Source: Magnolia sinica (taxonomy: Eukaryota; Streptophyta; Magnoliopsida; Magnoliales; Magnoliaceae). From it: a stretch of 64,000 nucleotides of DNA. Made by a program: the position numbers and the translations under genes. Shown piece by piece: positions 22,651-34,988 of this stretch; the stretch's first letter is position 1, and every line of letters starts with the position of its first letter. Location of the stretch: the NCBI RefSeq assembly GCF_029962835.1, contig NC_080588.1, forward strand, positions 68,416,501 to 68,480,500. Direction: 5' to 3'. The notes under the pieces were generated by a model. It did not search any database, had not been told where the DNA came from, and was given only the letters and a program-made list of their open reading frames with translations.

Positions 22651-25600
22651 AATTCTTTTTGATGCACGAGCTCCCTACAACGCAGGGAGGAAATCCGCGT
22701 CCAAATCTTGGTTGGGAAGGAAACGTCGTAAATCGAGGCGGGTACTTTACGCACAGTGCGTGGTACGTTGCATCCAAATGCTTGGCGGGTACCCGACTAG
22801 GCGACTACCCTTTCTGACGTTCGTTTGTCACCTGCGGCGAGCTCGTTCGAGGACAAAAGACATGATTCGCGGCACACGTACGGACTTGGCACATGTGTCA
22901 GAGATCAGGACCGTTCATCGGGTGGGTCCTGAAGTAAACTTTGCCACCGAACAGAAATAAGGCCGGTGGGCTCCAAGTGTGCGATAAAAAAAGAGGAAAC
23001 CATCCGCAACTCCACGTTGCACATCCTGACAATGTGCAACATGTAGATGGAATCCGAGCCGTCAAAATGTTAGGCCGTCCTGGATGCAACAATCAGAAGA
23101 TCTATTCTTCAGGTGGGCTCCATCATAAAAGCAATGTGAGGTAACGGTTTTGATTCAATGTGCGAGTGTGGCCCACCTGGCTAGGGAAACGGCCTAATTT
23201 GGAAGTATTGGATGCCGTAAACCTGTGATCACAGGTTGGCCGAAAAGATCGATAGACGTCTATTTTCAGAGTTTATGCATGGTCCACCTGATGAATGGAC
23301 CGCCCTGATTTTTGTATCCAGGAATTTTCACGGTGAGATCACAGTTTTTTCAGAAGATTTTTTTTTAAAATGAGGCTATTAAAGCAATTTTAACGGTGGC
23401 ATTTGTGAGAACGAGAAAAGCTTACATCCAACCGGTTGTACGTTGTACAGTAAGTTGCAGATGACCCAGTGTACAACTCTCAACCTGTCATATTCGCGTA
23501 CCGTCCAATGGGTTCGTGCCACAATTAGGAACATTTTCCGTAAAATCAACCACATCCACTCATCAGGTGGGCCCCAGTTAATTTTTTCCATTTATCAGCG
23601 GCTATAAATTGTTTTTCTATGGCGTGGCCCACCTAATTAGTGGATGTGATGGAATTTTTTACGACGTGATCCTAATAGTAGGGCCTATCTATTAGATGGG
23701 GTGGATTTCATATGCATGATATGTTGGAAATTATCCATTGGGTGAACGTTAACTCATCCTCCAACGGGTTGGATGTTAGCATTCCTCTGCGAAAATTGTC
23801 TCTCCTCGCGCGAATAGATTTGGGATTTGTACACGTATTCTCCGTGACCGATGCTGATTTACAGGAAATGCTAACGTGGAATATGCTGCACAGCACTTCT
23901 GCGTATGTCCTACTTACAGTACACGTGGCAATCACTTCAATTGATCTGACTGTTGTTCACGTGATTAGCCACGTGTAGAACTCATCTCTCAAAAATCAAG
24001 GGGAAGGCTGTGGTAACCATCTGCTCAGCGGTCTGCAAAAGAATTTTAGAGCAACGGCTAAGATTGAACTAAAAAAAAAAATGCTGAGGAATTGTTTGCC
24101 GCGTGTGAGAACTATTTACACTTATTTTCAGCGCCCTCACGTGTCAAAGTGAGAAATCCCAGGTGGTGGCATCACGTGTTTAACATACATGAGAAGTGCA
24201 CTTGCAAGTTGTCTGGCACATGTGAAGTCATATACACACATGCTTTTAAGGAAATGACACGTCGTCAACGTATCTATCTACGAAGCCACGTAACAGGGAA
24301 AGGAAAAATCTATCACAAATTCGGTTATGATACACTTTTCAAAATAAGAGATATCTCTGGGAGTACTTAAAAAAGACAACAGCTGTTAAAATTGTTTCAA
24401 GTATTTGGAGATTGGACTTATGTCAAGTTAACCTGGCTTGGGATCGAAACTAATTTGGGAGAGAGAATTTCATCACCTAATCCTAAGCTATTCATTGATT
24501 TGACTAAAATGAATGGGAAAACTAAAGACAAGTTTATTCGATGATAACATATTGAAAAGACCCAGTTTATTTAACAATGTTGAGACAAGAATAATTTAGA
24601 CATCGTAGAGCTGGACCTTGACCGGGATCAATAATTTGGGAGGTCCAAGATGTGATGGATAGGACCTCGTCCAGGATTAACAATTTGGGAGGTCAAGATG
24701 TGATGGGTCCAATCCATTTATCTTTTCTAGCATTTTAAATTATCCCGCATTAAATTCCATAAGAAGCTTAACTTAAACTATCCGGTACTTCTGGGTAACC
24801 TTTGGCATAGCAAACCATCATTAATGATATTAAGTGGTGGGGATTGATTAGGATTTAGCTCTTCACATGGCCTGACTATCTTGATAAGATGAACCGGAAT
24901 ATACTTAGGCCTAGTCTCTGGTGGACTAAGGACACCCTACGTCGTATGGATCTATTACAAAAAGAAGAACCAAATAGGCAGGGAGTCTGAATTTGACTGG
25001 AGTCATTTTATTTTATTTTCCAATCCAAGTAATCAATTACAAAGCAATTAAAGAGATTTCTTATATCTAGAACAACAATGTGAATAGGAAAGATCTATAC
25101 GCACTAAGGAAATGCTAACAAGGGTTTCATCGCCTCACCAATCTATAAAAAGAAACTATTAAAGATTAGCTCGAGGCCTTATGCAAAAAATATCAACTTA
25201 TCTTTAATAATAATAAAAATAATCTTTCTTTTACTTTCTCTAGCATAGCCTAGCTTAGTTTTACATAACTATTGTCTAGTGGCTCCTATTATAGTACCTT
25301 AGGAAGTAAAAGTTATCTTTCTGCAATCTTAAGTTATTGGATCTTGATCATCTAAATTTCAATTTGGTTGATCTCACCCACCTTGATCATCTATTTCGAT
25401 GGGGGTAATCAAGTATTTATTCTTTCTTGTTTGTTTATTTATTTGGTTGTCTCATGACTTGTCATTTATAATGCGCATCATTTCTCAATATTAATAAAAT
25501 CGACAACAGTTTATCTTCTTTAATTTGTATATATATCTTCTTTTCTTTGAGAAGTGTTTTGAACTTAAAGTGTTGGTGAAAGAACCAAGTCTTTAAATCT

Positions 25601-25924
25601 GTAAACTCATGTCTATTGTCATAAGATAAAATGAATTCATTCGAAAGGAATAGCTTAATTTTCTTTCACAAATTGCCTAAATGGAGCGCAATATCAGTAG
25701 TCGAGAAGTCTCTAGATCCCATGTCCAATCTCTAATTTGTCAATCTCAATGAAGGGGACCTGGACAATTCAATCAACCCTTGAGTCAAGCAGACTCTAGC
25801 TAACATGCCCACGTATCTTACTCACATGTGCATCTTAATTTGATTCAATTGAGAGCAACAAAAACAAGAAGATAAGCGAAGCAGATCAGGGAGTGACACC
25901 AACACCACCTAGCTTAGTTTTATT
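22651..25924. other. Intergenic, no gene seen
   Basis: Frames up to 106 codons exist but none shows a signal peptide, domain or conserved motif. The part 22900-23720 is rich in 'gtgggcccacctgatgaatgg' type motifs. The part 24000-25900 is A/T-rich single-copy-looking DNA, with a short repeated phrase 'aatttgggaggtc' at about 24633 and 24685. Confidence 0.45.
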
Positions 25925-26335
25925 GCCTAGCGTGATATATGTGGTTTTCCTCCACAATCCATCCATTTTCCCCGCTCATTTTAGGGCAGGAGTAAAACTG
26001 AAATGGATCGAAAGCTTAAGCCAGCTGCATGACTAGAAATAGTGGGCATTGACCACCCATCATTGAAAACTTATTGGTGGAAGAGAAGTTTTAAATCAAG
26101 TTGATGTTCATATTTTCCATTCATTCATATCTATGTGATCTTAGGAACATGTTATAAATAAATGACATTGTAGGCCCAAGAAGGTTTCAACAATGAACAT
26201 CACTATCCCCATTTTTTCTACAATGTGGTCTACTCAAACTTTGGATATGTTTCAATTTTGGGATCATGCCCTAAAATGTGCTCACACAATAAAAGGATGA
26301 GCCGACAAAACACATACATTATAGTTGGGCCCACA
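25925..26335. mobile_element. MITE-A copy, divergent
   Basis: It begins 'cgtgatatatgtggttttcc' with 'caatccatccattttcc', and ends 'acatacattatagttgggccc'. The middle carries 'gtctactcaaactttggatatg'. The arms are visible but decayed. Confidence 0.55.
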
Positions 26336-26955
26336 AAGTCTTGACACCATATAGCTACATGGAGTTGGGTTCATTGCCCAAACTGTGTCCAAGAGGAAGG
26401 AAAACGTGCAGTGATACAATATGTGGCCGGCATCTTTCTGAGTTGGTGCATGTTTATTTCTAACAAGTGGGATCCATGGCCCGGCAATCCAGACCTTCCA
26501 TCTGTTTAGTCCTGCCATCGGCGGAGAATTTCCCAAAGTAACACTTTATATATTAGATTTTTAACCTTTGACGCAGGGCCACTTGTTTGTAGACAGGAGA
26601 CCGTTGCTAAATTTTCATTTAAACCATTTAATAAATCTCCACCAAAGCATAATTCTGGCTCATGATACCTAAAAATTGAACCAATTAATTTTAAATTACT
26701 TGCATAAAAATGTGCAATTTCTGAGTCCCTACATGTTATCCACTACACTATGCCATAAATACCAAAGCTTTCCTCAAAGCTTTTCATTTGAATTGGGGAT
26801 CATTTGCATAATCTTTAATGAGTTCTGAAAATAATCTATTTAGGGCTTGTTGGGGTAGGGTGCAGATTTAGAGAAAGCAGACCAGAATAAAAATGTGACT
26901 TAGGTGGTAGTAAAATAGTATCAGCATTACATGAAGTAAACCCTTACATTTGTTT

Positions 26956-27106
26956 GGATCCTTTCTCTCGCGGGGTGGGTAGACTCTCGGGAGTTTCAAC
27001 ACCCGGTTAAGGGTTGAGTATCCATAGGTGATGAAATCCCACCGCAGCGTGAGTATGTGGGAGTGTATGTGCGTGTTAAAATAAATAATAAATTTTTTAA
27101 AAAAAA
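26956..27106 (+). mobile_element. tRNA-derived SINE, family 1, with target duplication
   Basis: The A-box-like 'gggtgggtagactctcg' and the B-box-like 'gggttgagtatcc' are followed by 'gtgagtatgtgggagtgtat' and an A/T-rich tail. Direct repeats ccttacatttgttt (26942-26955) and ccttacctttgttt (27107-27120) match at 13 of 14 bases. Length about 151 bp. Confidence 0.8.
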
Positions 27107-27120
27107 CCTTACCTTTGTTT

Positions 27121-28225
27121 ATTTATAAAAGAAAAAAAATTGAAAAATGTTTCTCCTATCATTTAAAATGGTTTGAATCGTAATTCCAGTAAAGAAAACA
27201 TTTTCTTCTTTTAAAAACTATTATTTAGAGCTTAATTATTTGAATTGTAAGTTAAAAAAGAAATATGATGTAAAAGAGCCATCATTACGATTTTACAACA
27301 TCGGCATCTATTTAAATTAGATTACCTATTTAGGCTATAAGATGTAAGATGTAACAGAAGATAAGTAAAAGAATTTGTAATTATTATAATTTTATATTAT
27401 ATTATAAATAAAAATCTTCTATTTAAACATAAAAATTAATGTATTTTGCTGTTGATTTGACATTTCAGTAAAATAAAATATCATCTATCTCATACATTTG
27501 GTCAGCCCATTTTTACACACAACTATTATGATTTTGTAGAGATTGTTGGTTGCATCCATTAATTGATTTTGTACTTCCCCAGATGCAACAGTGATTTTAT
27601 TAACAATTCAAGCATCACACTAAATGAGAACTCTTTCACCTTCCTTTTGACTTTTAGATAAAAGGTTTATACCCCCTTAAAAATGCATAGGCAAGTCATC
27701 TGCTGCTAAAATCTTTAGCCCGACAGTGTCGATATAAAGCCCGTACAGCAGGGTGGGTCCCACAGTTACAGTTCCACCGACCCGGGTCTACCGAATCAGT
27801 GGGATAAATTTCAGAAATTAAAGCGGGTATTGATATCATTTCATACAAGCATCTTGGACGTCATGTGACATAGCAAAGATAGACGGCTGCAGGGAGTGGT
27901 TTTGATAAGGGCTAAAATAGCATAGATGCCGCTAAATATAGAAACCTTATGACATGCCCTAAATTTGGGGTGCCTCTAAAATTATCTGCATCTATCCGGT
28001 GAAGGCTTATTGTTGGCAACAAGAATGCAGGTGGGACCAACCAGTGAGGGAACCATGCCGTTGATCTGGTGGATTCAAACCAGAAATATCCATTATTACA
28101 TGATCCTAATTGTTGATTGGGTATACTTGCTCCCCATTAAATGGATCAGTTGCATATGAGTTTTTCGCAGTCCTTTTGTGGGCCCGAATTAGATGATTAG
28201 GAAGATGGCGTGTTGCTTGACAGGG
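27121..28225. other. Intergenic, A/T-rich, no gene seen
   Basis: The part 27120-27640 is strongly A/T-rich. The remainder has no conserved frame and no complete element. Confidence 0.45.
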
Positions 28226-28506
28226 GCATAATAGGTGCGGCCCTGACCTCCGGCCCATCTTGATGTACGTGTTGTATATCCACGATGTCTATCCATTTTG
28301 CCATATCATTTTAAGACATGAATCAAAAGTAGATCCAAATCTCAGGTGGACCACACCGCAGGAAACAGTGGTGACTGACCACTGAAAGTTTCTTGCGAGT
28401 CACAAATGTTTAGAATTAAGCTGATATTTGTTTTTTTCTTTTTTTTCTTATCATCAAGGTCTGTGTACCTTATCAATGGGTTGGATGGCAAATAAAGGTT
28501 ACAGTA
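28226..28506. mobile_element. Left half of a MITE-A copy
   Basis: It begins 'ataggtgcggccctgacctc' and 'cccatcttgatgtacgtg', and runs through 'gtggaccacaccgcaggaaac' blocks to 'gggttggatggcaaataaag'. It is cut by the hAT element at 28515. The right half is not recognisable beyond it. Confidence 0.6.
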
Positions 28507-28514
28507 TGCCTGGG

Positions 28515-29206
28515 TAGGGCTGAAAGTTGGGCGGGTTCAACCCAACCGACCTGTGACCGACCTAACATTGGGTTGGGGTTGGGGTTGGGCAGGATGTATT
28601 GGGTTTGATTTCGGGCTTGGGCCATACAAACACCAACCCGATAAAACTTGGGTTGGGCTCGAGTTGAAGTCTCGGGTTGCTCAACCCAACCTAACCCAAA
28701 CCCGATCAATATATAAGTTCCTTATAAATTAATTATAATTGAGTGCCAATCGTATCTGTTGAAGGCACAGGAAATTCCAATGCCTTCAGATTTCATTGGT
28801 CATTGGTCCACGTCATTTTCGATGACTCAAGCTAACAAGATACACCGGATTTCTCTCCCAGATAGATTGCTTGATACACTTTTGAAGGAGTAGTAGTCCT
28901 ATATTTTAGCTTGTTTGTTTAGAAAAAATGAACTTCTTTACGATAAATAACTACATATATATAGTTAATAAAATTATATGTACAAAAAATAAGACGTGCA
29001 TTGAAAATATAGACTAATGTGATAATGAAAATATTAGTATATATCTACCCGACCAACCTAGCCAACCCGACAGAGCCTACTTGGGTTGGGCGTGGGTTGA
29101 GAATTCCCAACCTGAGGTTGGGTTGGGGTTGAGATATAGGAACCTTGGGTTGGGCTAGGGTTGAGCACCAACCCGACCCAACCTAACCCACCCGACTTTC
29201 AGCCCT
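28515..29206. mobile_element. Non-autonomous hAT element
   Basis: The ends TAGGGCTGAAAGTTGGGCGG and CACCCGACTTTCAGCCCT are inverted. The 8-bp flanks tgcctggg (28507-28514) and tgcgtcgg (29207-29214) match at six positions, a decayed hAT target duplication. The arms are packed with 'gggttggg' and 'caacccaacc' motifs. The centre, about 28700-29040, is A/T-rich and codes for nothing. Confidence 0.75.
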
Positions 29207-29224
29207 TGCGTCGGGTGAGGTGAG

Positions 29225-29560
29225 GGCTGTTATGAGATGTCTTCAATCTGTATATGAAATAAGGGTTCAGTCGATTGACCACCCTGGTCGATTAATCAAA
29301 TGTTTTTCAAGTTATACAGATTGGTTTCTGGATAATTTTGGTCAATATCGATCAATCAAACTATCAGGTTGATCAATTGGTAGAATTTGGAAAATCCCAA
29401 TTAACTCTCTGAATAATTTTTGGTATGTTCGATTGATCAAACATTGTTGACTCGATTGATTGAGGATCACTCGTCGATGTCGATCGATCGGTCGATTAGT
29501 CGATGGCGCATACAATTCCGTGTAATTGCGTGATTTGTTTCCTATTCCAAACATTATGTT
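29225..29560 (-). repeat. GATC-rich dispersed repeat
   Basis: It is filled with 'cgattgatcga'-type motifs. Read on the minus strand it aligns by eye with 42470-42790 (for example 'gcgccatcgactaatcgacc' against 'gtgcaccatcgattttagtg'). A shorter relative is at 35880-36045. The family is unknown to me. Confidence 0.5.
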
Positions 29561-30169
29561 ATATATGTGTGTAATTATATGATTAATTATGATGTTTTAA
29601 TCGGTACTAAAAAGGTTTTTAGGATATGGAGAGGACAAAATAAGGGTTTTTGACTAGTAAGTTATTGTAATATCTTATAATTCATTATTCATAGTGATTC
29701 CTTGTCGCTTTGTGTTGTGATTATTTTTTCTACGAGGATTTTTTTTAATGTAAAAACATGTATGTTCTCTATGCTTGTGATTGCTTTCTTACCTTTTTCT
29801 TTTAACCTTTTGATCTAAATTCGGGATTTGATTATCCGGCTTTTCCAATAGGAGCACACCTAATAGGCTCCCTCCCTCGACAGGGCCAGCTAAATTAGCA
29901 ATACACATCACAAAAAAAGAAACGCATTGATGCAATGGATCTTTGCTGCAGCTATTTGTTCGAGGAGCTGTGCAGGGCCCACCCATGATTTGTTTGTGGA
30001 ATCCAATCCATGCTCAAATATCTAGGCTAGGTGTCTGGTCAGGCCAACAATAAATAGCCCAGTCCAACATAAGTGGGCTGCATTTATATAAAAAGAAAGT
30101 CATTTTAAAGAGTTGTGAGCACTTTGCATTCACAATGCATGTGTAATTTTGCAGGCTATGAAAGCCCTG
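29561..30169. other. Intergenic, no gene seen
   Basis: A/T-rich sequence without a conserved frame or complete element. Confidence 0.4.
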
Positions 30170-31286
30170 TTTCTACGGTTGCTACAACAATATAAAAATC
30201 CTACTTTTCCTTTGGGTTCTTTGTTAAAATATCCATTATCTGATCTTTATATCTGCAAAACCAAATCTCTCTCCGATTCTTTCATCAGATCTTGCATATG
30301 GTAATATTGTTTTTCTTCTATGATAAAATAGCGGATTTTTCGTGTTCAAGATACCTTCAGCTATTAACGATCTTGCAAACTTTTCCACCTCAATCTTCAG
30401 ACTTGAAAAACACTAACTTCACTATTATTATATTAATTGTTGTAATTTTCATCATCATCTCGAGTATTGTATGAATTACGTCTAACGATATTATCGAGTC
30501 TGATGTGTGAAATATATTTAGAGATTTTGTTGTTCATGTCAAGGTCATATATGACATGACAAAAATTGAATTTCACATGTTTCATCTTAACCTTTAACTT
30601 CGAATAGCAGGTGTACAGTTGATCATTTTCTGTATCACTATGTAATTTCACTTTTTCACATTTGCCAATAGATTCTGATGGATTTTTTTTCAAATTCAAG
30701 GCACAACATGTTATTGATACAATCATATAAAAATCAGTTCATACCTTCTTTTATATTCCTTCTTTTATTCCTATAAAGCTTTTCAAGTTAAGTGGAACAT
30801 TTCTTTTTTCATCTTTTTCCTCTTTCACATAACTTTCTATAATAGACCCCACGTCATTATTCTCCATCTTATCCAAGTCGATGCAAGCAAAGGTGAATAA
30901 ATTAAAATCTATAGATTCTCATATGGTGATATACACATTTGAGATTTTAGGACTCTGATCATAGAATCCACTTATCTAATCTTCAAAATTTTCTTTGATA
31001 AACTTACTTGACTCTTCAAGATTCTCCGTTTTCCTCTCTAGAAAGAATAAGAGAATTCATAATACTAGCATTTTAGCCACTCTTTACTTCTGTATATTTT
31101 ATAGCATCGATGCTATTTTCTTTCATCATTTCTTCAATTTTCAATTACAAGATTCTTCACTTAGAATTGCTTTCAACTCTTGAAAATCAAGGTCAGTAAT
31201 TTTGCCTTCACAAAATTTATCTACTTCAAAGTCACGGATCAAATAGTATATAGCTACTTTTGAAACTTTTAAAGTTTGCTTTTTAA
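30170..31286. repeat. Diverged repeat, related to 44780-45760
   Basis: Shared stretches with 44780-45760 include 'tggttgctacaacaa'-type blocks, 'tattttctttcatcatttcttcaattttc' type sequence near 31110, and a shared 'tttttgccttca' block. Order and spacing differ. It is probably two old fragments of one dispersed element of unknown class. I see no intact ORF. Confidence 0.4.
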
Positions 31287-31303
31287 AAGAAGTTTCTCAG
31301 GTT

Positions 31304-31304
31304 C

Positions 31305-31354
<50 letters not shown>

Positions 31355-31430
31355 CACTCACACCTCCACACACACTCAAACCCATGACCTCATGTTGAAT
31401 CTCTCGTGAGTCAACCACCATATCATGAGT
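31304..31430 (-). mobile_element. tRNA-derived SINE, family 1, with expanded (CA)n tail
   Basis: On the minus strand it has 'ggtggttgactcacgagag' and 'catgggtttgagtg', then a long (GT)n tail (31309-31351). It is flanked by aagaagtttctcaggtt (31287-31303) and aagaagtttttcaagtt (31431-31447), 15 of 17 identical. The tail of this family is GT-rich in every copy, and here it has grown into a microsatellite. Confidence 0.75.
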
Positions 31431-31447
31431 AAGAAGTTTTTCAAGTT

Positions 31448-32190
31448 TATTCTAAACTAGATATGGATAAATTAACTTCCTTACTATCCACATATCTTAA
31501 TATACTTTCGAAAGTATATCCCCATCTAAATAAAGACCCTTCAACAAATTTAGTATAGCTGCTTAAGTATCATAAAAAAACACCAACTACCATTGGAGAA
31601 AAGATAAACACCAAGATTCTTAACTCAAGTCCCACTTCTACTTTAAGTCAACTCGCCTAACTTAGTCATCGAAGGGTCCCTAACTACAATTGGCACCCTG
31701 TTGTCCTCTATATACAATTGGTGTAGGTATTCGTACGTCTACATGACACCTGCCCATGTAGATTCAAGCAACTGCAAGTTTCATTCCTTTAAAATGTTTT
31801 TTTCTTATTTTTATTTTATTTTTATTTTTAATTTCTTTTTGTGTTTGTCTTTCACTTTATAAATTGATAGATTATGAAAATTTAAGGGGAAGATGGATTT
31901 TATTAATTCACGGGTCCAGCTCAGGCTCAACCTCATCTTTTTAGTTCGAGGTTGGACCTGTTATAGTAGGCCCATGCATGGGTTCGGTCTGATCTCGGGC
32001 CTTGAGTCGTATATGTCGGGTTGGCTTGGCATAGCCTGCCCAACCCATTGCCACATGCACTTGTGATTTTCTAATTCCATAGCTTCTCTACTTGGAACCA
32101 TGTGTCAACATAGAAAACATGTGCGAGATCTGAACCGTCCATTACATTGGTTACATTATTTACATCTTCTGACATGTAAATTCGATGGTA
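31448..32190. other. Intergenic, no gene seen
   Basis: No conserved frame. The stretch near 31910-32055 carries 'gcccaacccattgccaca' and inverted 'gggttggc' motifs, suggesting a decayed hAT miniature element. Confidence 0.4.
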
Positions 32191-32195
32191 CCAAT

Positions 32196-32733
32196 TTTTA
32201 TGGGTAAAAATGGACTGACTAAAGAGAATAGGTCAGCTCAGATATTTCAGCGGGACACGAGGTTGGCCAGCGCCGGTCATGACCAATGAACTCCTCAATA
32301 GCCAGGGAAGAGAGGTTGGTCAAAACCACCTCAGCCTTGGTAGCTCGGCATACTACCCCCAGGTCAGCTCAGCCTCGTCAGGTTAGCTCGGCCATATACC
32401 TCAGCCTTGGCCATCTGCCTCGAGTTTCTTGGGGTTCGAACACTTGATCTTATCTTCACCAGAGATCGTGCGAAACGTCCAATGAACATATACCTATAAT
32501 TCAGGAAACGTCTCCGCCCATGTAATCAACTCTCGCCTTATAAATAGAGAACTTATTTATGGTGAAAGGTACGCAAAATCTCACACCTTAAACCTCTTAA
32601 CACGATCACACCCAGATTCCTAACCTGACTTTGGCATCGGAGGGTCCCTTACTCTAGCTAGGGTCTCGTTTGTCTGTTTCCTGTGCAGGTGCTCGGAGGT
32701 CGGAAGAGGGTGGTCCAGATTTGTGCATCAACA
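32196..32733 (+). repeat. 5' LTR of the fossil
   Basis: It shares with 34989-35655 the blocks 'taaaaatggactgactaaag', 'ccagggtctc'-like sequence and the end 'gcatcaaca'. A TATA-like 'cttataaatagaga' near 32536 and a downstream leader fit a plant LTR promoter. Confidence 0.75.
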
Positions 32734-32854
32734 TTTTGGCGCCGTCTGTGTGAACGACATCAAAGCAATTCTTGCCCTACCAAGAAACCATAAGGGTAAA
32801 AGGAAAGAAGAAAGCTCTAATTATCATTCCTATAGCCATTCCAGCTCTTCTTGA

Positions 32855-32859
<5 letters not shown>

Positions 32860-32919
<60 letters not shown>
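32860..32919. repeat. (TA)n microsatellite
   Basis: Pure TA run of about 60 bp inside the internal region of the LTR fossil. The phrase 'ccattccagctcttctt' occurs on both sides of it, so the run may have grown within a small local duplication. Confidence 0.9.
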
Positions 32920-32921
<2 letters not shown>

Positions 32922-33399
32922 TATAACCATTCCAGCTCTTCTTGGATCATTAGCCGAGCAGGGTGCCTGGCCCTACTAGCAGCGGGCTGACTCTACTCCC
33001 TCAGCACCTACTCCTCAATCTTACACATGGGGCGGTCGATTGGTCTCATTAGAGAACCGAGTCGAAGCACTAAATAAAAACATGGATTGACTCACTTGAA
33101 GAGACAGAATCCACCACTCGATCGCAATATAGATGAGAGTGTTGCCACTACATCACCCCAAGTACCGATAAATTAGCAGAGAAACAAGCAACATCCTGAG
33201 CTGCCAACCCAGGTTCTTTCCCACACTTCGAGGGTAGCCATGCTCGCAGACTCCAACTTGTGCCCTGCTCCAAAGAGGAAGAGTTGTGGAAAAGTACCCA
33301 AAGCAGTGGCTGAGAACGAGAGTCCTTAGGAGGCAAAACTTAGGAAACTTCGAGGGCAGATCAATGACATCAGACAGGCCCATCGTGCTCGAGTGTCAA

Positions 33400-33900
33400 C
33401 CTCAATAAATGCCATGTTAGGAGAAACCGAACCACCATTTACCGACGATATTATGGCATTTCCACTTCCGCCCATGTTTCGGATGTTGCAGATGACCCCT
33501 TATTCTGGAACCATAGACCCAACCGAGCACATCAAGTCCTTTAGAGCCTGGATGGAACTTCATGGAGCCTAGGCCCCTGTGATGTGTCAAGCATTCTCCC
33601 TGACCTTATTACGAATTACTCGGCAGTGGTTTGGGTAGTTGAAGCGAAGGTCCATCAATTCCTTCTCACAACTCAACAAAGTCTTCCTCACACAATTCAT
33701 TGGTGGGAGAGACTGAAGGAAGCCATCTCACGATCAAGTAGAGGGAGGACGAGCTGTTAAGAGACCGCCTTATCCGTTTTAACGCTGAAGCTGTCCAGGT
33801 CGATGATTATTCTGGCTAGATAGCTTTGACTGCCATGATAACCAACCTCAAACAAGGAAAGTTCTTCTTCTCTATTAGTAAGAATCCCTGACTACCATCG
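33400..33900 (+). pseudogene. Gag remnant of the LTR fossil
   Basis: The plus strand shows a retrotransposon gag (Retrotrans_gag-type) signature: a PLPPMF motif, then PYSGTIDPTEHIKSF, then further downstream an MCQAFSLTL-like stretch. These match the order seen in many plant Ty3/Gypsy gag proteins. The frame is broken in several places, so it is treated as a fossil. Confidence 0.7.
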
Positions 33901-34988
33901 CCGACCTACTTAATCGAGTATAAAAATATTCAAATGCCAAGGAGCTTTTTAATTCACAAAGAGCTGCTCGAAGAGAAGACAACTCGGTTGATGATAGGAA
34001 GCGAAGGGAAGAAGAGGAACACTCTTCCGTTAACGCCAAAAAAGAAAAAAAAGAAGGCAACCAAGATCGATGCTAGCATGTCAACCAACATCAAGAAAGT
34101 CACTTCCATCGGTACACTCCCTTGAACACTAAACCAAAGTAAATGTTGAAAGAAGCCGAGCTAAGTAAGAAAACTTCACGATCAAGCTGAATAACCAAGC
34201 TCGGTAATAAGGCTCATCGGCCAATTCCGACCTCGACATCAAATACTAAGAGATGTATCGACTAGAAGACATGGGGAGCTCTTACTCCACCCATGCGATG
34301 CTAAACGTTGAAAATTTACTACTCCTTGGGACTCAATAAGTCCTTCGACCAGGACCGCGCTGACTGACCGACCTACTCGACAAGGGTGACCTCCTTTTCT
34401 AAAAGGAAAAAATGTATTCACGATACTACCGTCGTGCTTTCTACTGTTTGACGATTTCTATAATAAAAGAACTTCCTCAAGTCAGGGGAAGAGAACTTCT
34501 TTCAAAATTTTGACTATCTGAGCTGAAAAATCAACTATGAAGACATCCCTTAGTGTAAGGGAAAAACGTCATCTATTATGAATTCTATTATGAAAGAGCT
34601 TCTTCAAATTGGGAAAAAAAATCTCTCTTTCTATAATCTGAGCTACACGAATTACTGAGGACTTCTCTTAGTGTAAGAGAAAAACAGTCCTCACCAGTCA
34701 TTCGACCCTTAAAGAAGAGGTCGAACCACTAATTGGTAATGCCACTCGGATCGCACGATCTACAATGAGGATCTCTTAATGTAAGGGAAAATAATCCTCG
34801 TAAGTAAATTGCTCGGCCCCTTATGAAGGGGTCAATGTAGCTTACTCATCTGTTCGACAAAAGTAAAAATTTCCATAATAAAAGGAAGAGCTCATCCCAA
34901 TGCTTTTACTTAGCTAAAATATCTGACCTTAACAAAACCAACTTATTTTCCAAGCCCACTGCGCGAGCTCTAAAGTAGGGAGACTTAC

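Noticed and set aside
22640-22960. 106-codon plus-strand frame
   Set aside because: It is Arg-rich with no domain, overlaps the end of a MITE-A copy, and codon use looks random.
24092-24370. 92-codon plus-strand frame in an otherwise empty region
   Set aside because: No signal peptide, domain or splice context. It is compatible with chance in 3 kb of DNA.
31309-31351. Regular repeat considered as a CRISPR-like array
   Set aside because: It is a dinucleotide microsatellite; CRISPR arrays are not expected in plant nuclear DNA.
33153-33383. Minus-strand frames in the LTR fossil
   Set aside because: They are antisense to the gag remnant and show no family features.
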